Origin: an uncultured Christensenellaceae bacterium
GTDB lineage: Bacteria > Bacillota > Clostridia > Christensenellales > Borkfalkiaceae
DNA length: 29,025 nt
Assembly: GCA_910587625.1 (NCBI GenBank)
Contig: CAJUMW010000017.1
Coordinates: 8,662 to 37,686 of the forward strand
Direction of reading: 5' to 3'
Shown: positions 14,601 through 20,637 of the stretch, piece after piece
How positions within the stretch are numbered: the first letter of the stretch is position 1
How the letters are laid out: the number at the start of each line of letters is the position of its first letter
The notes under the pieces: model-generated
What the model was told of the DNA's origin: nothing
The model's input: only the letters and a program-made list of their open reading frames with translations
The model's database searches: none
Translations under genes and position numbers: made by a program

Positions 14601-17061
14601 TTATCAGTTTACATCAAATACCCACCGTGCGATTTTGGACGGGTTTATAGACCGTATGCGTAAGAAGCAAAGAGAGCTTTTATACGGCAACAAGCGCGAA
14701 GAATACTATTCCGTTATGCAAGACACCGTAAACGGAAAAACCGAATATACGCCCGTTTATGTGGACGCGAATACGGGAGAGATCGGAACGCTGTTCAAGC
14801 GTTCGTTCAATACCGAAAAGGAAATCGACGAGCTTATCGCAAAAGTCAACACAGCAACCGACGTGCCGAGAGATTATACGCTTGTGTACATCACGCCAGA
14901 AGAACTCAAAAGAAGAAGCAAGGATATTAAAAAAGCGAACACCGCACAGTCTTTGCAAGGCGAGTTTTTGAGCGAAACAAAGGACGGGTACAAGGTCGTA
15001 AACATCACGAAAGACGTGGACGAGCGGAATATCGCCATCATATACCGTCAGACCGTGAAAGACTTTATCGTTGCGCCGCGCTACGACACTTCGGACGGAA
15101 CGTGGGCGCAGAGCTATTATTTTAAGTCGCTTGAAGCGGCGGAACGCGACAGAGCGGAAACCTACGGCGACAGACCCAAAATTTACGAAAACAAGGAGTG
15201 GAATAAAATGCCCGAAAATGAAAAACCGAAATGGCTTGATATAACCGTATCGGCGGATGCGCGTATCAAAGTCAATAATAAGACGAGTTTTATGCGTATG
15301 CCGACGAACGGAAAATACAACGGCTATACCTATAACTTTTATAACGACAAGATAAAAAGAAGTACGCAGATTGCCGACTTGCAGAGCGATTCGCGCGAAC
15401 TTGCGCTTGCGCTTCGTATCAGAGAGAACGACACGGTATTGCTCAAAAACCGCGAGGACGACGAAATCGAACTTACGGCAACCGAGTTTAAGAACGCAGT
15501 ACACAGAACGCTCAATAAAGACTATGTTCGCAAAGCGGACGAGAACGACAAGCAGTGGACGACCGTAAGCGTACCGCGCGACGCGATTCGCGGCGAGTAC
15601 GAAAAGCGCACATTGTTTGCTATGCCGACATCTTCGGATGTTGCAGGGTACGCTTTTTACGTCCCCAATGTGTTCGTGAAAGAGGACGAAGAGAGCGAGG
15701 GCGAGCGCGTCAAGATAAGCGTACCCGACGACTTCAAATTCACGGCGCAGGACAAAAGCGGCGAAAACAAAGTCGAGCTGTCGGCTTATCAATTATTCAA
15801 GTATATGGACGGAACGGAATCGTCCGCCTATCAGACAGAAAGGAGTGCCGAGCAAACGGCGGCAAACGCACCGTCCGAAGAAAACGGTTGGCATTATGTT
15901 TCGGTGGACGAAAAGGCGAAGATTGCCGAGTACGGCGAACGCACTATGTTTCGTATGCCGCAGGGCGATTACGACGGGTACTGTTATTACATACCGAACG
16001 GCTTGCTTCGTGCGAACGAAGATAAAGGCACTATTCGCGTGAGTTTGCCCAAAAACTTTATTGTAACGGTACACAACAAGCAAGCGGAGAACGAGGACGA
16101 GCAGAAAATCGAAATGAACCCCGAAGATTTTATCGCACAGGTCAAAGGCAAAACCGCCGACGACTACACGGTGTACAGCAAACCGAGCGAGAGTAAGTCG
16201 GAGAAGTTTATGGCGGTGGAACAAAAGCTCATAGAGCGCGTACCCGACGAAATGAAAAATAAGCCGAATTGGGTTATCGTCCGTACAAAACCGAACGAAG
16301 AAAAAGGCAGACTTGACAAATTCCTTATCGACATACATACGGGCAAGATGGCAAAGAGCGACGACCCTACAACGTGGGCGACATTTGACGAAGCGAGAGA
16401 ATATGCAAAGTATCACGGCGGTGTCGCGCTTGCCTATGCGCTCGACGGAAAAGACGGAATTGCGTGCATTGACCTTGACGACTGCATAGAGGAAAACGGC
16501 GACTTCTCGGAGTTTGCTCATAAAGTTTTCAATGCGGCGGACGGTATGTATTGCGAAAAATCGGTAAGCGGAAATGGCTTGCACTTTTTCGGCAAGACGC
16601 AAGGTATGGACGTGCGCACTTTCTCGGAAGATGGCGAAATGGAATTTTATCGCGGCGCACATTTTATCGCTATGACGGGCGACTACTACGGCGGTACGGA
16701 ATTAAAGAGCTTTGACGAGCCGCAGATGAAGAACATTATCGAAAGCAAATGCGCCAAGAGAACGGTACTGAACGGACAAGGCGCAGGCGTTGAGGGACTG
16801 TCGCGTATGAGCGACAGAGATGTTGTCGAACGTGCGGAGAAAGGTAAGGACGGGCAGAGATTCAAGTCGTTGTACAACGGGCAGGACATAAAGGGCGACC
16901 ATAGCCGCTCGGATATGAGCCTTATGAATATGCTTGCTTTTTACTGCAACGGCGACAAGGAACAGATGTTGCGTATTTTCGCAACGAGCGGCTTGTACCG
17001 TCCCGAAAAGTCGGACAACTACTACGAGTGTACCGTCATTAAAGCGATACGCGAACGGTAA
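5692..17061 (+). CDS. Giant polyvalent ICE protein: methylase-like, SNF2 helicase, primase-polymerase (3789 aa)
   Basis: Modules in order, with approximate residues. 1-230: ArdC/LtrC-like start. 253-336: MutS domain I-like (RLGDFYEMFGDSA, VPMCGVPFH). 363-412: acidic linker. 463-545 and 600-675: a duplicated FLKKEYG/FLRSEYG domain. 890-1050: class I adenine-methylase fold, with EPAMGTGNF at 908 and GNVPFG at 972 in place of NPPF/Y. 1550-2150: SNF2-like helicase with VGSGKT 1591, DEAH 1754, ATGTP 1805 and QQREGRIIRQGN 2089. 2432-2502: second MutS-I-like module. 2524-2597: YodL-like module. 2884-2996: DUF3849-like. 3180-3275, 3288-3378 and 3399-3500: a three-fold repeat. 3520-3690: AEP primase-polymerase with D3594/D3596, SGNGLH (H3631) and EFYRGAHFIAMTG. 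3703-3789: NrS-1-type helix bundle. The start has AAGGAGG and overlaps the previous gene. The likely role is processing and priming transferred DNA. Most boundaries are by eye; the helicase and methylase calls are the firmest. Confidence 0.88.
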   Translation: MSENRLSNRNAAIQEMLTDGEQIQNFYRFVAQNPHISLHDACQIIISRPNAGVCYSFEEWNAMGRRITRGKKGVPYYDADGYKQFVFDANDTHGEERYKRLVYPIKRLLDGLDALNGTGMATDLRGDYRKIHVGVATYLQENGYFTDDEERNRLILEGVTYSLYSKTGFPKSNGITMHGMTGDLADNAQLFKDVCGFADFLYTEIEDAYVRKQNEVKVIDDVDEETVSDEPIITEKPPEPVAQTETKVGPQIPPFYKEYLTAQDKYPKAIVLTRLGDFYEMFGDSARKAADKLELTLTGRIVGADRVPMCGVPFHKTDDYIEKLLEQYSVVVLEKDKEPIYIQSYAETLEQNAEAEKPTPELIEADDDEDSPFDSDEQFEPDEDEEDYDDGLKNWGTNTDYDEYIDDEQEKENRPQTKPKQSKPIQSRKRKEKPQLSLFDMLDGKTQEKTPQEQLIEYGLKNGSGIHQGKFRIYDKYKENPTVEDFAAFLKKEYGVGGGGYELDVWHDAKGLRLKQRDKSGNEIYAVLLKWKEVAVGIADLIDDNEYFTAEEKEKYEQYRIERKADRERFERGEKLKNEFVKRVIGAADQDRKERIQTAYLNSPSTFAQFLRSEYGNSVQASDDYRLRFNINEFWLTKYDEKGNTEAKYTFALSQFAERIGKLIDSGEYMSLGKELTPEQVKIKSIVDAIIKEGTGNSYEGNWISDYSRFGDDEDFVREHKNEIADELESREEVSDVMLTLDGFDVNYYTDYVENYISPDDEENEENERRIVGGELNSIKQPAAENTDLNAVGFDQSELGGAKARFKSNIEAIRLLKRLDFEKREPTRDEQKTLAKYVGWGGLAKAFDEYDEKWRSEYCELISTLDSEDYEKAKGSVLNAHYTSKTVIDGMYKALARFGVKGNNRILEPAMGTGNFFGFMPKEIQENARLYGVELDNITGKLAQKLYPKANIQIKGFEQTTLPNNHFDVVVGNVPFGAYTVYDSDYARQNFYVHDYFLAKSIDKLKPNGVMAVITSSGTMDKINPTVRKYLAERADLIGAIRLPNNAFTQTAGTQVVADILFFKKREKQAYVDTENTEWLATGKTEQGYDVNNYFIRHPEMVLGEFVQEHGMYGALDLTVKPDGRNLADALEEAVSRLPENFYVTPEYTESAEEESTAVDYNVKPLCYKAQNGKLYMRVGESMVEQEIPTRPADAYDRICAMIELRNELRYVLDIQTDGCTDEKLKDEQRTLNANYDRFVRRYGIINGQTNTRLFKDDGDSALLFACENLSDDKKTATKADIFSKRTIRPYISVTSTDDCFEALQICKNERGNVDISYIEEITKKDYDTVLAELGDAVFRNPYEVNPDDKYMGFETAEEYLSGKVVDKLATAEKYAEVYPDGGYEKNVQALKGVQPEQIRASDIAVRLGASWVDEKYYKQFIYELLDLPPRYTDGVRLFYNPHDSSWRVDVSMYMHGQSYMNVNKVYGTDRVNAYKLIEDCLNLRATSVFDPIKDGSTTRYELNKGETIAAREKQNAIKEAFKNWIYADPERREDLERTYNAKFNRIKLPSYDGSYLRFPEMNPAIELKPHQKNAVHRIITSGNTLLHHVVGSGKTFTICASIMKLRQYGLAKKPMIAVPNHLVQQWANEFRTLYPNAKLLIASKDDLDKNNRQKFVSKVAMGDWDAVIIAQSSFAKIPISRDRQIAKINEEIARIEETVEAVRDTQGGRSGAVKNLEKIKRNKEAQLKKLTDDSKKDNVLIFENLGVDYLFIDEAHYYKNKFLYTKMNNVSGISTAASQRASDLELKCEYINELQGGDKGVVFATGTPISNSMTEMYTMQSYLQQRTLQELGITYFDGWAADFGETVTSLEMTPSGQGYKPRTRFSKFTNLPELLTMYRSFADVQTSDMVKLDVPDAERKVVNLKPSDAVLELADEIAERAERISRDKIPPEIDNMLKITSDGKKLALDPRCYDRSAADEEGSKLNVCADNIAEIWNDTHDTKATQIVFCDLSTPKKAFEDYVYGEDFDVYNDLKYKLVQRGIPPEQIAFIHEANSDLQKQALFDKVNAGTVRVLIGSTEKCGAGTNVQERLIALHHLDTPYRPSDMQQREGRIIRQGNTNKQIKIFTYVKERTFDSYSYQILENKQRFISQIDRGDLTVREADDIDETTLTYAEIKAITAANPKIKQKMEVDTEVARLRVLEGQYKKNLYALQDKVRKSLPEDIQRQTLYLERLREDIATVKAKHSVDPERFSISVMGKVYTDKKEGGLALMNALHANKTDTVVAEYAGFKISLNPMIFLVGERSVSLTGIGKYSMDIGESASGLLTRLDNFCKEFPSREERAENRLNQLKHDLTVAEEEIKKPFEHADRLTALLKEQAELNAELDIGKREEIIMDDSKEENIVVNVDEEAAMKIPERKVVQTTYKKKSRRTLGESNASLYRKKQSENAESYVFIGNGDNYEIYGERAEELAERYGLPLITDTLSGDEQKVLSLDIDTLDKVVSGIDDDGHKTVILEPLDEIKEDTFIDNEDKIAAMEVAVLPDYTIGQDDMHDAGYTWDGMLPLRKRMAKMLVGLGLPVVALKGDDTERKVTSTDEVERGGNLFGIEKPDWNEFIASDKGRAYLTARLMFCQSAKKEVNEEMDYFPAMYTDGLSDNMFAERVALEKCLKDMPRPDTEQIKPYVKNLLNDFTIRFGNFPLGEYGWEIGNVRDDLAKFIPDEEISKYAQELAYEERLHEEIDERLEEIVWLNGRTEGFDKELIPDIINDLKPDFENSFFNKSGEDYYDEWYDEFAEEKLAPYLETKAVDNTIDLTKPYYYGKDTSNAAFYYLPSLSYDTLPEIKEQADSYIIAAPVSYLSDEITDKYNIFFLKTDSDITMDELKNKDTAIGSMQTAVHNVVEARHKEYINALNLHTDCKNAIDKAISENYDGMHLKDGFENALIDKYGMGEINYVLANTVQYFYDDGRISRDNKAWANKIEITENEGHRYQFTSNTHRAILDGFIDRMRKKQRELLYGNKREEYYSVMQDTVNGKTEYTPVYVDANTGEIGTLFKRSFNTEKEIDELIAKVNTATDVPRDYTLVYITPEELKRRSKDIKKANTAQSLQGEFLSETKDGYKVVNITKDVDERNIAIIYRQTVKDFIVAPRYDTSDGTWAQSYYFKSLEAAERDRAETYGDRPKIYENKEWNKMPENEKPKWLDITVSADARIKVNNKTSFMRMPTNGKYNGYTYNFYNDKIKRSTQIADLQSDSRELALALRIRENDTVLLKNREDDEIELTATEFKNAVHRTLNKDYVRKADENDKQWTTVSVPRDAIRGEYEKRTLFAMPTSSDVAGYAFYVPNVFVKEDEESEGERVKISVPDDFKFTAQDKSGENKVELSAYQLFKYMDGTESSAYQTERSAEQTAANAPSEENGWHYVSVDEKAKIAEYGERTMFRMPQGDYDGYCYYIPNGLLRANEDKGTIRVSLPKNFIVTVHNKQAENEDEQKIEMNPEDFIAQVKGKTADDYTVYSKPSESKSEKFMAVEQKLIERVPDEMKNKPNWVIVRTKPNEEKGRLDKFLIDIHTGKMAKSDDPTTWATFDEAREYAKYHGGVALAYALDGKDGIACIDLDDCIEENGDFSEFAHKVFNAADGMYCEKSVSGNGLHFFGKTQGMDVRTFSEDGEMEFYRGAHFIAMTGDYYGGTELKSFDEPQMKNIIESKCAKRTVLNGQGAGVEGLSRMSDRDVVERAEKGKDGQRFKSLYNGQDIKGDHSRSDMSLMNMLAFYCNGDKEQMLRIFATSGLYRPEKSDNYYECTVIKAIRER

Positions 17062-17151
17062 CGAGGTATCAGCTCAAAACGAATAAGCCAAACACGAACA
17101 AACCCGTGAGCGGTAACAATTCGGGCAAGGGCGGCAAATAAAGGAGGGGAA

Positions 17152-17310
17152 ATGAAACACAAACAAAACGAAATTCCCGAAATCGTAGTGCCGAAAGGCT
17201 ACGACCTTTTTGACCTTATCGACACGGACGATAAAGGGTACGACTTGGGAGAGCCGATTATGACAGAGGAGGTAAAAATAAGATTTGAGCGAGAAGAGGG
17301 AAAAGAATAG
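17152..17310 (+). CDS. Small acidic protein (52 aa), unknown
   Basis: The ATG at 17152 follows AAGGAGGGG by a few bases. The frame starts MKHKQNEIPEIVVPKGYDLF and ends REEGKE. It is acidic, has no membrane segment and overlaps the next gene by 26 bases. The strong ribosome binding site and the coupling to the ArdC-like gene support it as real. I do not recognise the family; a small partner or translational-coupling peptide for the downstream protein is possible. Confidence 0.6.
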   Translation: MKHKQNEIPEIVVPKGYDLFDLIDTDDKGYDLGEPIMTEEVKIRFEREEGKE

Positions 17311-18961
17311 CGCATACGATAAACTGACCCCGCAAAGAAAAGCACTTGTCGATATGGTACTCAAAAACCTTGAAAACGGTAAAGGTATTTGGGAACAAGG
17401 TTGGGCGGACACGGGGATTCCCGTGTCCGTTGCAACGGGCAAGCGTTATCACGGCATCAACAATCTTTTCTTATCGCTTATAGTCATTGAGCGCGGATAC
17501 ACCGACAACAGATGGGCGACCTTTAAGCAGATAGAAGATAACGGTTGGAGTTTTAAGAAAGACGCGGAAAACAAATCACTCGGCAAGGGCGCAGGGGTAA
17601 CGATTGAGTTTTACGAATTGCGCGACAGAGAAACGAAAAAGCCGTTTGACAATAGCGTTCTTGACGGTATGACAGAAGCCGAACGGCAGAAGTATATGGA
17701 CGATAACGTATATCGGTTGAGGAAATACTATCGTGTCTTTAACGGCGATATTATAGAGGGCATACCCGAACGCAAGAAACACATAATCGATCCGAGCGAA
17801 ACGGTGGAACGCGCAGAGAAACTTTTAGCGCATTGGAACGACTATGAAGCGAAAATCGTGTACGGCGGCGACAACGCATTTTATAGGCTCAATACCGACG
17901 AAATACACTCGCCCAAACGCGAAGCGTTCAAAAATCTGCACGAGTTTTACGGTACGAATTTTCACGAAATCGGACACAGCACGGGACACAAATCACGGCT
18001 CGACCGTGATTTGTCGGGCGCGTTCGGCTCGGAGAAATACGCGCTTGAAGAATTACGCGCCGAGCTTTCGGCTATGTTCTTGGAACAAGACGTAGGTATT
18101 GCGGTAAGCGAAAAGCATATCGAAAACAACAGCCGCTACATAAAAGAGTGGCACGACGAAATCAAGAAAGATCCCGACGCGCTGTTCACGGCAATAGCCG
18201 ACGCGGAGAAAATCACGCGCTACATAGCAACCAAAGAAGCGGAAGCCGAGCGTATGGAAAGCGCAGAGCCGTATGCGGTGGTCGAGGACACGGACGAATT
18301 GGGCGATAAAGTTTACGGCGTTCGTATGGCGAGCGGTTACGGTCAGACAACGCTTATGCTGCCGACTGCCTACAAAGACAGAGAAAAGCTGTTAGCGGAG
18401 TTCGATAAAATCAAAGAGTTGCCCGCTTGGAAAGACAAAGAGTTTTACGAGGTAAACTACGAACAGTTGCAAGAGATAAGCGAGAAACGCGCAAAGGCAG
18501 AGGACAGACGAGCGGAACGCGAAAACCGTCCGTTGTATGTTCTGCCTTCCGTTGTCGCGGCAAGAGCAACGGCACGAAGTAAACCCGTAGATATGTCGGT
18601 TCGCGGCGAGAATAGCTTAACGCGGATGAGCGACCTTGATGTGGTCGAACGCGCGAAGCGCACAAGCGGCGGCGAACAGTTTGAAAAGCTGTACAACGGC
18701 AAGACAATGTTCGGCGACGAAGAAAAAGACGAGCGTGCATTGATGACACGGCTCGCTATGTTTGTGGGCGGCGACGAAGAACAGCTTATGCGCGTATTCC
18801 GTTCTTCGGGACAGTACCGCGACGAAAAGCCCAACGCTTTGTATGCGAAAATGGCAAGAGAGTCGATAGCGCGAATTGACAGACTCAAGGGCAATATTGC
18901 GGTTGTGCCGGCACGAGAAAGCGCAGGTAAAAAGCACGTCGGCGCAAACGCGAAAACATAA
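17285..18961 (+). CDS. ArdC-like antirestriction zincin with C-terminal NrS-1-type helix bundle (558 aa)
   Basis: Residues about 10-200 match the ArdC single-strand-DNA-binding domain (NLENGKGIWEQGW, TGKRYHGINNLFLSL, WATFKQIEDNGW). HEIGH at 227-231 and the downstream glutamates in EELRAELSA (255-260) form a zincin-like metalloprotease centre. A region with YAVVED...YGVRMASG follows (about 327-400). Residues 446-540 carry RMSDLDVVERAK...FEKLYNG...GDEEQLMRVFRSSGQYR, the same helix bundle that ends the giant protein. ArdC proteins protect incoming conjugative DNA from restriction. The start is TTG at 17285 with GAGGAGG about 13 bases upstream; the first ATG-initiated alternative would cut into the conserved domain. 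It is coupled to genes on both sides. The family is firm; the function of the bundle fusion is inferred. Confidence 0.85.
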   Translation: MSEKREKNSAYDKLTPQRKALVDMVLKNLENGKGIWEQGWADTGIPVSVATGKRYHGINNLFLSLIVIERGYTDNRWATFKQIEDNGWSFKKDAENKSLGKGAGVTIEFYELRDRETKKPFDNSVLDGMTEAERQKYMDDNVYRLRKYYRVFNGDIIEGIPERKKHIIDPSETVERAEKLLAHWNDYEAKIVYGGDNAFYRLNTDEIHSPKREAFKNLHEFYGTNFHEIGHSTGHKSRLDRDLSGAFGSEKYALEELRAELSAMFLEQDVGIAVSEKHIENNSRYIKEWHDEIKKDPDALFTAIADAEKITRYIATKEAEAERMESAEPYAVVEDTDELGDKVYGVRMASGYGQTTLMLPTAYKDREKLLAEFDKIKELPAWKDKEFYEVNYEQLQEISEKRAKAEDRRAERENRPLYVLPSVVAARATARSKPVDMSVRGENSLTRMSDLDVVERAKRTSGGEQFEKLYNGKTMFGDEEKDERALMTRLAMFVGGDEEQLMRVFRSSGQYRDEKPNALYAKMARESIARIDRLKGNIAVVPARESAGKKHVGANAKT

Positions 18962-19512
18962 TGAAAACCGACATCTTTTTAACGGACAAGCGTTACGAAA
19001 TAATTTACGCTGATCCGCCGTGGGCTTATAAGGTTTGGTCGGATAAGGGGAAAGGCAGAAGTGCCGAAAGCCATTATCCTACAATGGCGAAAGCGGACAT
19101 ACAGCGTTTGCCCGTAAACGAAATCGCGGCAAAGAACAGCGTATTGTTTTTGTGGGTAACAGCACCGTGCCTGATTGAGGGGATAGAGCTTGTATCGGCT
19201 TGGGGGTTTGAGTATAAGACGGTCGCTTTCACTTGGGTAAAGCAGAATAAAAAGAGCGACAGTATCTTTATTGGTATGGGTTATTACACCCGTTCAAACG
19301 CGGAATATTGTCTTTTGGCAACGCGCGGTAAAGTATTGGAAAGACAGTCGCACAGCGTATCTTCGGTAGTGCTATCACACATAGAAAGACACAGCCAAAA
19401 GCCGAGCGAAGTGCGAGAGCGAATTGTAAAACTGTTCGGTAACAGACCGAGAATTGAATTGTTTGCAAGACAGTATGCAGACGGGTGGGATTGTTGGGGA
19501 AACGAAATCTGA
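18961..19512 (+). CDS. MT-A70 family adenine methyltransferase (183 aa)
   Basis: The catalytic signature DPPW is at residues 18-21 (IIYADPPWAYKVW). Further family features are SHYPTM, LFLWVTAP, the TFIGMGYY-like segment IFIGMGYYTRSNAEYCLLAT and a C-terminal RIELFARQYADGWDCWGNE. These enzymes transfer a methyl group from SAM to N6 of adenine; phage and plasmid members act on DNA. Length is normal for bacterial members. Its start shares one base with the ArdC-like stop codon (TAATG) and has no clear ribosome binding site of its own, so it is probably translated by coupling. Next to ArdC it most likely methylates element DNA to evade host restriction. The recognition sequence is unknown. Confidence 0.88.
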   Translation: MKTDIFLTDKRYEIIYADPPWAYKVWSDKGKGRSAESHYPTMAKADIQRLPVNEIAAKNSVLFLWVTAPCLIEGIELVSAWGFEYKTVAFTWVKQNKKSDSIFIGMGYYTRSNAEYCLLATRGKVLERQSHSVSSVVLSHIERHSQKPSEVRERIVKLFGNRPRIELFARQYADGWDCWGNEI

Positions 19513-19529
19513 AATTAAAAGGAGTAAAA

Positions 19530-19997
19530 ATGAAAGAGAAAAATTTTAAGTTCAAAAAATCGTTTGGTGCATTAGTCGGGAAAATGACTAACAGACAAGC
19601 GGGCGAATTTATCAAAGCCGTGAGCGGTTATGTGTTCGACGGTAAGCCTATGGAAAGCAAAGACGAATACTTAAAGGGCGTATTCCTTTACGTTCAGAGC
19701 GTGCTTGACACGGCAGAGCAGAACAGAGCGAACGGCAAAATCGGCGGCGCGATCGTCGCGGAAAAGTATAAAGAATTGCGTGCGAGATTTGCAACCGAAG
19801 AAGCATTGGTAAGCGAAACCAACGTCGTATCGCAACTCATTATCGTATCGGCAGACGCGCAGGGCGGTGTGGCAGACGAAAAGCCGCAGACCGAAAAAGG
19901 TAAGCCTTACAAGATGCGTGGACGACCTAAAAAGGAAAACGCCTACGGCGGCGCAAAAAACCCTAACGAGAATAAGGACGACCATAAAGCCGTATAG
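19530..19997 (+). CDS. DUF6291-like small protein (155 aa)
   Basis: The start ATG 19530 follows AAAGGAG; an earlier ATG at 19485 lies inside the methyltransferase gene and is unlikely. The N-terminal half reads FKKSFGALVGKMTNRQAGEF, then VSGYVFDGKPM and NGKIGGAIVAEKYKE. This resembles phage and plasmid replication-associated proteins annotated DUF6291. The C-terminus is low-complexity and basic or polar (GRPKKENAYGG). Phage relatives often sit near replication genes, so a replication or regulatory role is plausible. It is the last gene before the candidate transfer origin. Confidence 0.62.
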   Translation: MKEKNFKFKKSFGALVGKMTNRQAGEFIKAVSGYVFDGKPMESKDEYLKGVFLYVQSVLDTAEQNRANGKIGGAIVAEKYKELRARFATEEALVSETNVVSQLIIVSADAQGGVADEKPQTEKGKPYKMRGRPKKENAYGGAKNPNENKDDHKAV

Positions 19998-20013
19998 CGT
20001 GGACTTCGCATAG

Positions 20014-20090
20014 GACTATTCGACCGATTTTGGCTATATCGTAAACTTTGCAAGCAGGTAAAGAAAATAGCCAAAATCAAAGATTTAGTC
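20014..20090. other. Candidate oriT: nested palindrome upstream of the mobilisation genes
   Basis: GATTTTGGCTAT (20026-20037) has a perfect inverted partner, ATAGCCAAAATC (20067-20078). Outside it, separated by seven bases on each side, lie GACTA (20014-20018) and TAGTC (20086-20090). Inside the loop CTTTGC (20046-20051) pairs with GTAAAG (20058-20063). This 77-base symmetric structure lies in the only sizeable non-coding gap of the transfer region, directly before the relaxosome accessory and relaxase genes, where an origin of transfer is expected. The nic site is not identified. A transcriptional role is less likely because no T-run follows. Confidence 0.55.
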
Positions 20091-20122
20091 AATTTTGAAG
20101 TTCGCCGTGCGGCTCAGGGAAC

Positions 20123-20139
20123 AATCGGGAAACCCGATT
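20123..20139 (+). promoter_or_regulatory. Short hairpin immediately before the accessory gene RBS
   Basis: AATCGGG and CCCGATT pair perfectly around an AAA loop, followed by TTCTT and the GGGAGG that serves the ATG at 20155. It may be part of the transfer origin, a weak terminator, or a translational control element. Its position next to the palindrome at 20014-20090 favours a relaxosome-related role. Confidence 0.35.
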
Positions 20140-20154
20140 TTCTTGGGAGGGTAT

Positions 20155-20637
20155 ATGGGCAGAAAACTGAAACAGTCAGAGCATAACGCGAGTATCTACT
20201 TCCGTTTGCGCGACGAGGAAAATTGGCAGATGATAGACCGCCTTATGACTTTGCCGCACTATGCGAACAACCGAGCAAGCGTACTGAACAACGCGCTGTC
20301 TTACGGACTGCCGAAACTTATCGAGGACGAGTTCGGGGAGAAAACCTTGAACGCCGAGCCTTACGAACAGCCGACGGAAAAATCGGCTGTTCAGATAAGT
20401 ACGGAGAACGACCACGACGAACACATTGCGGAAGTAGTGCGACTGTTACAAGAAATCATAATGAACACGACAATAAGTAAATCACTTGTATGTTCACTGT
20501 TTAACGCAAAGAGCGCAGAGCTGAAAGGCAAGCCGCCGTCGGCGATTAAGTTTGACAGCGGTGCTATGCGCGATACGCCGACCTATATGACGAAGTACGA
20601 GATAGACAGGTTAAACGAAATGGACGAGGAGGACTAA
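20155..20637 (+). CDS. Relaxosome accessory protein, MobC-like candidate (160 aa)
   Basis: The start at 20155 follows GGGAGG by seven bases; the longer frame from 20095 would run back over the hairpin and has no ribosome binding site. The N-terminus (NASIYFRLRDEENWQMIDRL, then ASVLNNALSYGLPKL) has the strand-helix-helix spacing of ribbon-helix-helix DNA-binding proteins. The C-terminal half is helical (EVVRLLQEIIMNTTISKSLV). Its stop overlaps the relaxase start by one base. Small DNA-binding proteins encoded just before a relaxase normally bind oriT and help the relaxase nick. The function rests mainly on context and the N-terminal pattern. Confidence 0.6.
   Translation: MGRKLKQSEHNASIYFRLRDEENWQMIDRLMTLPHYANNRASVLNNALSYGLPKLIEDEFGEKTLNAEPYEQPTEKSAVQISTENDHDEHIAEVVRLLQEIIMNTTISKSLVCSLFNAKSAELKGKPPSAIKFDSGAMRDTPTYMTKYEIDRLNEMDEED

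Noticed and set aside
14680..16662. Two long minus-strand open frames (370 and 289 codons) lying back to back inside the giant gene
   Set aside because: They are antisense to a well-supported coding frame, have no ribosome binding sites and give no recognisable domains. They follow from codon bias that rarely uses TTA, CTA or TCA on the sense strand.
20095..20154. N-terminal extension of the relaxosome accessory protein
   Set aside because: The extra 20 residues are encoded by the hairpin region before the GGGAGG; the ATG at 20155 has the better ribosome binding site and begins the conserved-looking domain.
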